This document shows, one piece after another, positions 5,855 to 14,562 of a DNA stretch of 26,833 bases. Position numbers and translations under genes: made by a program. Position 1 is the first letter of the stretch. Each line of letters begins with the position of its first letter. Below the pieces are notes generated by a model. It searched no databases. It saw nothing but the letters and a program-made list of their open reading frames with translations, and was not told the DNA's origin. The DNA is from CAXOVX01 sp964213345 (GTDB taxonomy: Bacteria; Pseudomonadota; Alphaproteobacteria; Rickettsiales; Midichloriaceae). The stretch is from NCBI GenBank assembly GCA_964213345.1, contig CAXOVX010000040.1, positions 1 to 26,833 on the forward strand, in the 5' to 3' direction.

Positions 5855-7201
5855 ATGGTCAATATTTTAATAGTTGATGACAAATCGGATATCCGGGATT
5901 TAGTAGCTGATATACTAAGTGACGAAGGCTACCACCCCGTGCAAGCGCATAGTGTTGAAACTGTATTAGCTAGCATTGAGGAAGTGCGTCCTGACTTGGT
6001 TATTTTGGATATATGGCTAGATGGTCATCATATGGATGGTATTGGACTGCTCAAGATGATTAGAAAAAATTACTCAAATGTGCTTGTTATTATGATCAGT
6101 GGGCATGCTAATCCAGAAATAGCTGCACTTGCAATAAAATTAGGAGCTTATGATTTTATTGAAAAACCCTTTAAATCCGAAAAATTGCTCTTTGTGGTAA
6201 AGCGTGCTCTAGAAGCTAGGTTACTAAACGATGCGCACATTTTTCTACAACGTGATTTACTTGATGCAGAGTTAATTGGAGCTTCTAAGTATACTATTGC
6301 GATAAAAGAAGAGGTCAAAAATCTAGCAAATACCAATAGCAGAATAATGTTACAAGGTGAAACTGGTACTGGAAAAAGTACTTTGGCCAGGATGATACAT
6401 TTACTGTCTCCAAGATGTACCCGTAAATTTATCCATGTAAAATCATACAATAAAAAATCTGATGAGCTAGATGCATATCTTTTTGGCAACGATAATAAAC
6501 CAACAGCACTAGAGCAGGCAGATGGTGGTACGCTATTTTTAGATGAAGTGACAAACATTCCCCTTTATATACAGCAAAAACTCCTAGATGTAATGCAAAC
6601 TGGAATATTAAACAAAAAGCAACGTCAGCTATCGTTAGACATACGTTTTATTGGAGCAACCGCTAAAAATATTAATGAGGCTTTAACTGCAAATTTACTT
6701 AATAAGTCCTTTTATTCGCGTTTGAATGTTACAAATTTTCTAATTCCGCCTTTAAGAGAAAGGAAATCTGACATAATTCCACTAAGCCAGCATTTTATAA
6801 AACAGTTTAGTCATGACTTTATGACTTATTCTTGCAATGTTGATCAGTCAACCTATTCTTTGATGTTATCCTACGAATGGCCGGGTAATATAAGGCAATT
6901 AAAAAATACTATTGAGTATCTATTAATCATTGCTGCTCAATACGGGACCTCTGTAATTGCTTCAAAAATGCTACCTGGTGAAATACTGCATTCTACCAAT
7001 CTTTCGCATAAAAATTTAGAAGTATTACCAAATTTTTTGGATAAAGAATACAAACAAGCTAAACAGATTTTTGAAAAAAGATACTTATCTGCGCAACTAA
7101 CAAAATTTGATGGTAATATAGCTAGAACTGCGCAATTTATAGGTATGGACAGGACAGCACTACACCGTAAGATTAAATTCTTAAAAATTTTCGATACTTA
7201 G
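5855..7201 (+). CDS. ntrX: NtrX-type response regulator lacking the GAFTGA loop
   Basis: This is a DNA-binding response regulator of the NtrC family. The receiver domain (residues 1-120) has the acidic pair D8-D9, phospho-acceptor D52 in VILDIWLDG, S82 and K104 (IEKPF). The AAA+ domain has Walker A GETGTGKST (168-176) and Walker B GGTLFLDE (224-231), and an arginine-finger-region PPLRERKSDI. Between Walker A and B, where sigma-54 activators carry GAFTGA, the sequence goes from YLFGNDNK straight to PTALEQADGG, so the loop is missing. A Fis-type helix-turn-helix is at the C-terminus (GNIARTAQFIGMDRTALHRK). The frame opens at TTG 5837, but ATG 5855 starts the canonical MVNILIVDD. Such a protein probably acts with sigma-70 promoters. 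No NtrY kinase is in the window. Confidence 0.9.
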   Translation: MVNILIVDDKSDIRDLVADILSDEGYHPVQAHSVETVLASIEEVRPDLVILDIWLDGHHMDGIGLLKMIRKNYSNVLVIMISGHANPEIAALAIKLGAYDFIEKPFKSEKLLFVVKRALEARLLNDAHIFLQRDLLDAELIGASKYTIAIKEEVKNLANTNSRIMLQGETGTGKSTLARMIHLLSPRCTRKFIHVKSYNKKSDELDAYLFGNDNKPTALEQADGGTLFLDEVTNIPLYIQQKLLDVMQTGILNKKQRQLSLDIRFIGATAKNINEALTANLLNKSFYSRLNVTNFLIPPLRERKSDIIPLSQHFIKQFSHDFMTYSCNVDQSTYSLMLSYEWPGNIRQLKNTIEYLLIIAAQYGTSVIASKMLPGEILHSTNLSHKNLEVLPNFLDKEYKQAKQIFEKRYLSAQLTKFDGNIARTAQFIGMDRTALHRKIKFLKIFDT

Positions 7202-7468
7202 TATTGAGGTAATGTCTCGAAAAAGCCGCGAAAAATCACCAGTAAAGGAAAGTAATAAATGATTACTAAAAAATTAAAAAAAAGTTAAAAACGTACTTGA
7301 CTACGCTTAATTAATGAGTTAGCAATTCTGTAGCGTTTGATGTTAAATCGCATGTTTTTGTTTGCGCAAGCAATGTAGGCAGTTGTGGGGAGGGGTCCAT
7401 AAAGTACAGAGAGTGGCGATAGATATGGCTTGCGTTTATTAAATGTGCCCATTTGTAAGGTAGAAGAC
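7202..7468. other. 267-bp spacer between ntrX and tlc
   Basis: No convincing gene is present. A TTGACT at 7297-7302 could be a -35 box, but the matching -10 at 17 bp (TAGCAA) is poor. A reverse 61-codon ORF (7285-7470) fills much of the spacer but has no recognisable similarity and its start falls on the tlc start region. No clear terminator hairpin follows ntrX. Confidence 0.3.
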
Positions 7469-8836
7469 ATGCAAATTATAAGACGGTTTTTCCAAACCTC
7501 TCAGTTAGAGCGACAAAAACTTTTGGTAAGTGGGTCGCTCTTTTTTTTTATCATAGCATCTTACTCTATAGCTAAGGAATTACAGTATTTGATATTTAAC
7601 GCTACAGTTGGAGTAACGTATGTTCCACTTGCAAAGCTGTTGGGTATTATTATGCTACTGCCATTTATTTTTGTAGATGGGTTTTTAGTAGATAGGTTGA
7701 AGCGTTACCAAATCTTGGGGTTGTACTTATTGATTTATAGTATCATAGGTTTTTCTTTTTTTTGTTTACTTGGAATGCCTGAAATCGGGTTATCCAACCC
7801 TGATAAAGGAACACATCGCATTATTGGTTGGATGTTCTTTCTGTACGTTGAAGGTTATATAATATTTATAGTGAGCGTAGCGTGGGCTTTCTTCAATTCT
7901 ATTCATAAGCCTGGTCATGCAGAGCATACATATGGATTTATTGTATCCTGTTCTAAGATTGGAGGAATTTGCAGTGTAATATTTGCGTACTTATTGTTCT
8001 CAAAAGTTAGTTTAGACGGATTTAGTGATGTGCATAAATTGAGATTGCTACTGTTGATTAGCTCTTCTTTACTAGGATTTGGAGTCATGGTGCTATATAT
8101 TGCACTACGCAAAATGCCTGCAGATGTATTCGCTGGATATCATACAAGTGTTGGGGAGAAGGTAAAAAAGACAGGAGCAGCTGAGGGAATAAAACTAATA
8201 TTTAAACAACCCTATGTGCTTGGAATTTTTGGTATAGTATTTTGTTGCGATATTATGATAGAAGTTGTGAATTATCAGCGGCTGTTGGTAGTCATGGTTG
8301 AAAAAACCGCGAATCATATCAAGCCGATAGGAGAAATGGCAGCAACTTTATATAGTCAGACAAGCATGATGCATATTACGGGATTTATACTATCGTTTTT
8401 CGTCACTAACGGGTTAATGAGATTTTTGGGCACCAAAATATCACTATTCGTACCACCAATGCTGGTATCAGCGTTAGTAATAATATATTTTGTGACGGGA
8501 TATGACAATGTGCTAGTTGCCCTTTATGTGATATTACATGCATTAAGCTATAGTGTAAACGCCCCCATAAGAGAAAGTTTGTACATAGTTACTAGTCGCG
8601 ATATACAGTTAAAATCTAAGTTTGCGGTGGACGCAGTTGGCATCAAAGTATCGCGCGGAGCAGGACATTTGTTTAACCTTGTAATGAGTAAAATTTTTGT
8701 AGGTGCTAAGACTCATATTGTGCTGTTGGCCAATAATGTGTTTTTCATGTTCATCGTTTCGTTGTGGTTTGTTGTTTGCGCTTTAGTTGGGAATAGGTAT
8801 GCTAAAGCTAAGAGAGATAGTGAAGTTATAAGTTAA
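7469..8836 (+). CDS. tlc: ATP/ADP translocase-family carrier (Tlc/NTT)
   Basis: Members of this family exchange host ATP for bacterial ADP, or import other nucleotides, in obligate intracellular bacteria and plastids. The protein has about 12 hydrophobic segments. It shows family features such as the charged pair in the first helix (SYSIAKELQYLIF), VPLAKLLGIIMLLPFI, and a C-terminal half with NAPIRESLYIVTSRDIQLKS and KFAVDAVGIKVSRGAGHL, which matches the family's KSK...D...R.G block. From the ATG at 7469, which has AAGG upstream, it is 455 aa, somewhat shorter than the ~500 typical of Rickettsia Tlc. A TTG at 7430 would add 13 unusual residues. The sequence looks divergent, so the substrate may not be ATP/ADP. 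The next gene starts 3 nt after the stop. Confidence 0.88.
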   Translation: MQIIRRFFQTSQLERQKLLVSGSLFFFIIASYSIAKELQYLIFNATVGVTYVPLAKLLGIIMLLPFIFVDGFLVDRLKRYQILGLYLLIYSIIGFSFFCLLGMPEIGLSNPDKGTHRIIGWMFFLYVEGYIIFIVSVAWAFFNSIHKPGHAEHTYGFIVSCSKIGGICSVIFAYLLFSKVSLDGFSDVHKLRLLLLISSSLLGFGVMVLYIALRKMPADVFAGYHTSVGEKVKKTGAAEGIKLIFKQPYVLGIFGIVFCCDIMIEVVNYQRLLVVMVEKTANHIKPIGEMAATLYSQTSMMHITGFILSFFVTNGLMRFLGTKISLFVPPMLVSALVIIYFVTGYDNVLVALYVILHALSYSVNAPIRESLYIVTSRDIQLKSKFAVDAVGIKVSRGAGHLFNLVMSKIFVGAKTHIVLLANNVFFMFIVSLWFVVCALVGNRYAKAKRDSEVIS

Positions 8837-8839
8837 TAT

Positions 8840-9397
8840 ATGCAGAGGGTTATGCTTCTTGATAGTCTTAAATTTCATAAAATTGTGAAGTTGATATCTT
8901 CCTGTGTTATAATAAGCCTTATTTTCTGCATATTTTTTAATTTTAATGTCATTGCATCAGAAGATATCGAAAAAAGCAAAGTGAAAAATGTAGGTAATGT
9001 TGATGATAAGGATAGGCGCAATAGTAGCTGTATGTCAGATAGGTATGGAGATGTTTTAGAAAAAGAATACATGTTGGAACTCAATAATCGAGTGCTACCT
9101 ACAGCAACTCCATATAATGAAAAAGATGGGTGCTATATAGTTTGCTATTCTCAAACGCCAAGAGGAAACGGATACAAAGTTGATCAAAATGAGTATATTG
9201 TGGGGCAGATAAGGATACAAGGAGCATATGATAGGGAAGTTTGTCAACCACAGAATTATGAAGAAAATGATCTGAGTGCAGAAAATGATTTTCAAGATCT
9301 GTGTGAAAAAACATTTCCCAAGTTTTGTAAAGATAAAAGTTGCTGGGTTACCGGGGAAAGTGGACAGTGGATTCATAAAAAATGTGAAGGTGGGTAA
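8840..9397 (+). CDS. Unknown exported Cys-rich protein
   Basis: No family is recognised. The 185-aa product has a hydrophobic N-terminal segment (residues ~17-38, ISSCVIISLIFCIFFNF) ending in VIASED, which reads as a signal peptide or membrane anchor. The mature part is polar and contains paired cysteines (DGCYIVCY, FPKFCKDKSCW), so disulphides in the periplasm or outside the cell are likely. It starts 3 nt after tlc and is probably in the same transcript. The motif C-x(n)-FPKFC resembles YPKFC in the anchored protein at 22379-23038, suggesting a loose shared family. An in-frame ATG at 8852 is a possible alternative start. Confidence 0.75.
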   Translation: MQRVMLLDSLKFHKIVKLISSCVIISLIFCIFFNFNVIASEDIEKSKVKNVGNVDDKDRRNSSCMSDRYGDVLEKEYMLELNNRVLPTATPYNEKDGCYIVCYSQTPRGNGYKVDQNEYIVGQIRIQGAYDREVCQPQNYEENDLSAENDFQDLCEKTFPKFCKDKSCWVTGESGQWIHKKCEGG

Positions 9398-9432
9398 AGG
9401 TACCGCGGCATTGAGTCGTATTGTCTATTTAA

Positions 9433-9449
9433 TAGACCTCTCGCATAAC
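9433..9449 (+). repeat. 17-bp direct repeat, left copy (flanks giant gene)
   Basis: TAGACCTCTCGCATAAC here and TAGATTTCTTGCATAAC at 14509-14525 differ only by three C/T transitions and have the same orientation. They bracket the giant repeat-protein gene. They may be worn insertion-sequence ends or chance. Confidence 0.3.
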
Positions 9450-9611
9450 TAGAAAGTTAACTCGAAACTATAAATACCCGATATAAGACTAAACGTGATC
9501 TGAAATGTTTTCTGTAATTTTTATCTTACATATTGCCCTCCTTTTTTTGTAATTCAAGTCAGGCTAATTCTGTTCCCATTTTGGATTAGTGCGCAATCTA
9601 GATGATAAATG

Positions 9612-9664
9612 TAAGCTAAAAACGTCATAATAAATGTAAATGATTTAAGCTAAAAAGCGTCATA
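9612..9664 (+). promoter_or_regulatory. Duplicated element upstream of the giant gene
   Basis: TAAGCTAAAAACGTCATA (9612-9629) and TAAGCTAAAAAGCGTCATA (9646-9664) are near-identical direct repeats 34 bp apart. That is about three helical turns, so they lie on the same face of the DNA. They end 35 bp before a good -35 box, which fits two binding sites for a regulator. No protein can be named. Confidence 0.35.
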
Positions 9665-9698
9665 TAACTCAATTTTATATTAATAAAATCATAATAGA

Positions 9699-9727
9699 TT
9701 GAAATTTTTATAAAAACATTGTATTAT
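9699..9727 (+). promoter_or_regulatory. Strong candidate promoter for the giant gene
   Basis: TTGAAA (9699-9704) and TATTAT (9722-9727) are separated by exactly 17 bp. Transcription would start near 9734, about 70 nt before the ATG at 9807. The rest of 9398-9698 holds no gene that I can see. Confidence 0.55.
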
Positions 9728-9806
9728 CAATAGATAATTAACATTGAATTGAAATTGATGGTACGAATTTGGTACCAGTTAACAAAGATACAAGGTGTAT
9801 AGGGAT

Positions 9807-12800
9807 ATGGCTGATCATAAATCTGAATTTATTGAAGCGTTGGCATTCTTTACCAAGAATCAAAAAATAGAAGATGCCATAAAACAAATGGGCGCAAATT
9901 TGTATAAATTTCAAACAGAGCATCCTGAGAGAAAATTGTCAATGTTTGGGTTCGTTTTTCAGAATTGGACCCCTATCTTCAACATTTTACGTGAGATATT
10001 ATTGCATCCTGTGCAAGCATTCAGGTTATTTTCATTTATTATAAACGAGAGAAGTCAGATTGACTCTACGCTTATAGAGCGTATCGTAAAAGAAACGAAT
10101 ATGGTGGATTTTGTAAAAAAGCTGAGCATTAGTGATGCAAACGCACAAACGCCTAAAATTTTGACGGGATTTTTGGGTTATTTTGCGAATTTACCGGAAA
10201 ATGCTCCTGGTAAGCTATTGGACATGGGGGTGATAAAGAAATTAGCTTCTGTTATTGAAAATGATAGCACTCGTGCTTCCCTTATGACCGCTGTTTCCGA
10301 ACTTTTACATGCTCAAAATAAAAAAGTAAGTATATTACCAGCACTTCAAAAATTATTAAATTTTGCTTCTCAAACCCCTGCAGTACTTGAGATCCTGCAG
10401 TCTAAAAAAGACGTTATCATAGCTCAAGTCAAAGATTCCCTGTTTGAACAAAAAAACGCAGAGGCAGTTTCACGTGGAGAAGCTAAAGAGGCAGTATTTG
10501 GGTTATCTAACTTGGGTCAAACTTTAGGTAAATTTGGCATTATTTTAGGTGCTGATAATAAACCGCTTAGTCCCGAAGCGTTGGCAGCGTTAGAGTTTAA
10601 AGCACCATTAGTAACAGTTGATGGTAAACCAACTATTGGACCTACACCACTACATGAGCAATTGAATGAGCAAGTCCAGCAAAAATTGAATACAAAGTTG
10701 GTTGATGAAGCGGTGCCGGTAATACTGGGAGATAAGGAAGGAAAAATTTTGGAAAAAGCTGCTGGCATTGTTGGGTCTTTAGGAAGCGGTAAGCCTCTAT
10801 TTACCTGGACAACACAAGCATTAGAGTTATTGCAGAGCAATGAGGCCTTAGGAAATGTTTTTAAAAAGAATCGAGAAGCAGCAACAGAAGCTATTAAATG
10901 CACAGCTGGGGCCGTTGCGCAGGATGTGTTAGATAAGTTGCATTTTGATGCTAGGATTTTAAATATTGTTGGAGCTTTACTCGCAGATGATAAAAATATC
11001 GATTTAGCTCGTCAATGGACTGCAGCACTGAGTAATGGTGATATGACGCAAGTTGCCAATATTTCATTACAGCTAATTCAAGGAAATCCAGAAACGCAAA
11101 CCTTGTTGCAAAATCCAGATTTTGCAGAGCATCTATCAAAATTTGTCCTAAATTTAGTTACTGACATGCCTGCACTAAAAGACACATTGGGACAGCTGCC
11201 AGGAATACAGCAAAATATGGAGGCATTAGTAAAGATCGTATTGCCAGCAATGTTGACCAACATTAGTCAGGATGGATTGGGCCCATTTTTTCAATTTATA
11301 GCTAAAAAATTAACTGATGCTGATCGCTTAAGTAAAGTTACACAAGCTTTAGAGAGTTATCCTGGCTTCAAGGATTTAGATCCTAAAGTGCGTAAGGAAA
11401 AGATAGATGAGTGTCTGTCAAATATACGTCCTTACACTGAAGAAACGCAGCAAGCTGTGGATTATGCAGATAAATACAATGAGGCACAGACATTACTTGC
11501 ACACCTGCGAAACGCGGTACCAACAGCGTTATTAGATGACAAACTAACACAAATGCTTAGTGATTACGCTAAAACTGGTACAGTAAATATCAGTGATAAT
11601 GCTGATGCTAAACGTGCAGTGCTTGCATTATTGAGCAGGGCATCAGAGGGAGTTGTAGATTTTGCCGCGAAACTACACACAGAGCAGAGTTTATTTAATA
11701 AGCTACAAACTGAACCAAATAATGAAGCTTTTGCGCAACAATTAGAAAAACAAAAAGATTTAGATAAAGATAGTGTTTATAGACTTGAGCAGATGTTCAG
11801 GTCGTCTCCATCGCAACAAAAAAAGCAGCCTGGAATGGGGGATAGTATTGGAAAGGTTACGTCTGATATGTTGCAGGATCAGAAGACAAAATTTTTATTA
11901 ATGCAACTTATTAGCGGTATCGTAGAGAATAAAGAGGAATTTAAGGTTATTACGGATAAGATAGTGGCTCATAATGGGGACATAATGGAGCTTGCACCGG
12001 ATGTAATAGATTTAGTGTTTAATGAAAAAAGTATGCGGGCCATTAGGGCAAATCCCAAGGTGTTCACTGATATGATAACATCATATTTGGATGCTGCACT
12101 TAGTAATAGTGCTGTGCTCAAAGAGGTGATTGCTCAAATACCTGTGCAAAAGCTGCTAACAAACTTGGATCCACAACATTTAAAGGAATTTCTTAAAGAA
12201 ACTATTAGCTTATATAGTGATCCAACAAAATCTAAGTTTAGTAAAATAACGGGAATAATAGGACTTACGTATTCTGCTTTAAGAAAAGGTCCTATAGCCT
12301 CTCCAGAGCTTGGGTTATCCGGAGAGGTAAGCGCTGAAGTGTTTACTGGAGTAATTCAGAGTTTAAGGGAAAGGTACGGCCTAGGAGTGTCTAGCATATC
12401 TAACATATTTAAAGACGCAAAAATCGTTGGAGAAATTCCAGATTTCATAGATCTTTCTGGATTTAATCTAACTGGTGCAGACTTCAAGGGAGTTGTTTTT
12501 AAAGCGGGTTGTAATATCAGTGGAGTTACTGGACTGAATGCAGCTGAGATTGTTGTTGGTGATCATGGTAAAATTGTTAATGATTTATATTATAGCATGG
12601 CAGTTGATATATCCCGACGGCTATTTGGTGATAGTACTAACGATGGTCGCATTCAAGATACCAACACAATAAACGAATTTTTAAATACAATCTTTGCGCA
12701 ACTGTCAAAAGAAGAGGTGCAGAGAATCCAACAGTTATCCACTGAACAACGTGAAGCATTTTTAGGAAGTATCACTGGCGGTGGGTTGGTAAAAATGCTC

Positions 12801-14504
12801 CATGACAACGCTACCTCTTACACAGCTGCAGGAGATATAGGTCTTGTAGCGAATAAATTAGCTTTAGGAATGTTAAATAAAGGTCAGCATGGTATACAGC
12901 TTAATAATGAAAAACTTGAAGCAGCAAAACCCATTATAACAAATTTTTTACAGCAATGTGCTAAATTTGAAAACCTTGAGCATTATAAGCTGGCAAATGA
13001 TTTGGCACAAGAAGCTGCTGTGAGTTTATTTGGTGAAGATTTTAAATCAAATGCTGGGCGTGTAGAGGATGCAGCAAAAATACAAGAATTTTTGCTCAAA
13101 ACATTAAGTGAATTAGACCCAAAACAACTAAATGCAATCCAACAGTTATATACCAAACAACGTGAAGTATTCTTAGGAGGTATCACTAGCGGTGGGTTGG
13201 TAGGAATGCTCCATGCTAATGCCATTTCTTATACTGTTGCAGGAGATATAGGTCTTGTAGCGAATAAATTAGCTTTAGGAATGTTAAATAAAGGTCAGCA
13301 TGGTATACAGCTTAATAATGAAAAACTTGAAGCAGCAAAACCCATTATAACAAATTTTTTACAGCAATGTGCTAAATTTGAAAACCTTGAGCATTATAAG
13401 CTGGCAAATGATTTGGCACAAGAAGCTGCTGTGAGTTTATTTGGTGAAGATTTTAAATCAAATGCTGGGCGTGTAGAGGATGCAGCAAAAATACAAGAAT
13501 TTTTGCTCAAAACATTAAGTGAATTAGACCCAAAACAACTAAATGCAATCCAACAGTTATATACCAAACAACGTGAAGTATTCTTAGGAGGTATCACTAG
13601 CGGTGGGTTGGTAGGAATGCTCCATGCTAATGCCATTTCTTATACTGTTGCAGGAGATATAGGTCTTGTAGCGAATAAATTATCTTTGGGACTAGCAAAT
13701 AAAGGTCAGCATGGTATACAGTTTAGTAGTAAAAAACTTGAAGCAGCAAAACCTGCTATAACAAATTTTTTACAGCAATGTGCTAAATTTGAAAACATTG
13801 AGGATTATAAGCTGGCAAATGCTTTGGCGGAAGATGTTGCTAAAGGTTTGTTTGGTGAAAATTTTAAATCAAATGCTGGGCGCGTGGAAGACGCAGCAAA
13901 AATACAAGAATTTTTGCTCAAAACATTAAACGAATTAGATCCAAAGCAACTAAAAACGCTCAAAACTTTTTATGAACAAAATCCTGAAGTGGTTATTGGA
14001 CAGAGTAAAGAAAGCGGCTTGGCCAATTTGTTTTATGCTCACGCTACACAGTATACTAAGCTTGGAAATATATCTGGTGGTATAGAATTAGCACCCAAAA
14101 AAATGAATACTCCTGCTTTTGTAAAAGCAGTCGAGGCACATGTGAGTAGTCTTGCAATTGATGAGCAGGTTCAGAAAAAGATAAGTGAAATAGCTGAGAA
14201 GATCATAGTTGAAATAGCTACACGTGAAAAAGGTGTGGTGACTGGAGAAAGAGCTGAAATGCTAAAACGTAATATTAAGAATGCCTTTATAGCCCTAGGT
14301 CCAGAAGGTATAAAATCATTAAATCATCCTAATACAGCCGCTAAACTGACACAAAAAACACCGACACACCTTGGGCTCTGGGGTGGTAAGGATAATCCTT
14401 TTTTGGCTTGTTGTTTAGAGGCTTCTGTAAAAAGTGGTTCAAAGCCTTTTATCAAGGCGTTAGCGGAAACTGGTGTAAGTCAGCAACCGTCGTTAGCACG
14501 ATAA
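9807..14504 (+). CDS. Giant ~1565-aa helical repeat protein, effector-like
   Basis: No family is recognised for the whole. The ATG at 9807 has AGGTG nine bases upstream; the frame opens 12 nt earlier at a GTG. The protein is mostly alpha-helical and soluble, with no signal peptide or clear membrane segment. Residues ~875-915 contain a short pentapeptide-repeat-like run (FIDLSGFNLTGADFKGVVF). From about residue 925 to 1430 a ~137-aa unit recurs about four times: a diverged first copy (YSMAVDISRRLFGDS...), two copies identical at the DNA level, and a diverged last copy. Each unit runs YKLANDLAQEAAVSLFGE, VEDAAKIQEFLLKTLSELD, FLGGITSGGLVGMLHANA, GDIGLVANKLALG. A ~130-aa unique tail follows. Size, repeats, solitary placement and its own promoter suggest a host-directed or structural effector; this is inference. 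Confidence 0.85.
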   Translation: MADHKSEFIEALAFFTKNQKIEDAIKQMGANLYKFQTEHPERKLSMFGFVFQNWTPIFNILREILLHPVQAFRLFSFIINERSQIDSTLIERIVKETNMVDFVKKLSISDANAQTPKILTGFLGYFANLPENAPGKLLDMGVIKKLASVIENDSTRASLMTAVSELLHAQNKKVSILPALQKLLNFASQTPAVLEILQSKKDVIIAQVKDSLFEQKNAEAVSRGEAKEAVFGLSNLGQTLGKFGIILGADNKPLSPEALAALEFKAPLVTVDGKPTIGPTPLHEQLNEQVQQKLNTKLVDEAVPVILGDKEGKILEKAAGIVGSLGSGKPLFTWTTQALELLQSNEALGNVFKKNREAATEAIKCTAGAVAQDVLDKLHFDARILNIVGALLADDKNIDLARQWTAALSNGDMTQVANISLQLIQGNPETQTLLQNPDFAEHLSKFVLNLVTDMPALKDTLGQLPGIQQNMEALVKIVLPAMLTNISQDGLGPFFQFIAKKLTDADRLSKVTQALESYPGFKDLDPKVRKEKIDECLSNIRPYTEETQQAVDYADKYNEAQTLLAHLRNAVPTALLDDKLTQMLSDYAKTGTVNISDNADAKRAVLALLSRASEGVVDFAAKLHTEQSLFNKLQTEPNNEAFAQQLEKQKDLDKDSVYRLEQMFRSSPSQQKKQPGMGDSIGKVTSDMLQDQKTKFLLMQLISGIVENKEEFKVITDKIVAHNGDIMELAPDVIDLVFNEKSMRAIRANPKVFTDMITSYLDAALSNSAVLKEVIAQIPVQKLLTNLDPQHLKEFLKETISLYSDPTKSKFSKITGIIGLTYSALRKGPIASPELGLSGEVSAEVFTGVIQSLRERYGLGVSSISNIFKDAKIVGEIPDFIDLSGFNLTGADFKGVVFKAGCNISGVTGLNAAEIVVGDHGKIVNDLYYSMAVDISRRLFGDSTNDGRIQDTNTINEFLNTIFAQLSKEEVQRIQQLSTEQREAFLGSITGGGLVKMLHDNATSYTAAGDIGLVANKLALGMLNKGQHGIQLNNEKLEAAKPIITNFLQQCAKFENLEHYKLANDLAQEAAVSLFGEDFKSNAGRVEDAAKIQEFLLKTLSELDPKQLNAIQQLYTKQREVFLGGITSGGLVGMLHANAISYTVAGDIGLVANKLALGMLNKGQHGIQLNNEKLEAAKPIITNFLQQCAKFENLEHYKLANDLAQEAAVSLFGEDFKSNAGRVEDAAKIQEFLLKTLSELDPKQLNAIQQLYTKQREVFLGGITSGGLVGMLHANAISYTVAGDIGLVANKLSLGLANKGQHGIQFSSKKLEAAKPAITNFLQQCAKFENIEDYKLANALAEDVAKGLFGENFKSNAGRVEDAAKIQEFLLKTLNELDPKQLKTLKTFYEQNPEVVIGQSKESGLANLFYAHATQYTKLGNISGGIELAPKKMNTPAFVKAVEAHVSSLAIDEQVQKKISEIAEKIIVEIATREKGVVTGERAEMLKRNIKNAFIALGPEGIKSLNHPNTAAKLTQKTPTHLGLWGGKDNPFLACCLEASVKSGSKPFIKALAETGVSQQPSLAR
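12827..13680 (+). repeat. Exact 411-bp tandem duplication inside the giant gene
   Basis: Sequence starting at 12827 recurs at 13238 and again, for about 32 bp, at 13649, always with a 411-bp offset (137 codons, in frame). I see no mismatch between 12827-13237 and 13238-13648. Flanking repeat units (before 12827 and after 13680) are clearly diverged, so this step is recent. Confidence 0.9.
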
Positions 14505-14508
14505 AATT

Positions 14509-14525
14509 TAGATTTCTTGCATAAC
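14509..14525 (+). repeat. 17-bp direct repeat, right copy
   Basis: TAGATTTCTTGCATAAC lies five bases after the giant gene's stop codon and matches 9433-9449 with three transitions. Confidence 0.3.
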
Positions 14526-14562
14526 ATGAAAAAAAAGGATAGATTGGTCACGAGTAGAAGTA

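Noticed and set aside
7285..7470. 61-aa reverse ORF before tlc
   Set aside because: It has no recognisable similarity and no Shine-Dalgarno site, and it overlaps the probable start region of tlc. It could be chance in A+T-rich DNA.
12983..13636. Two identical 80-aa reverse ORFs
   Set aside because: They are shadows of the exact 411-bp duplication in the giant gene and simply repeat with it.
12827..13680. CRISPR-like or satellite array
   Set aside because: The unit is 411 bp, in frame and coding, with no short repeats and spacers. No cas genes are present.
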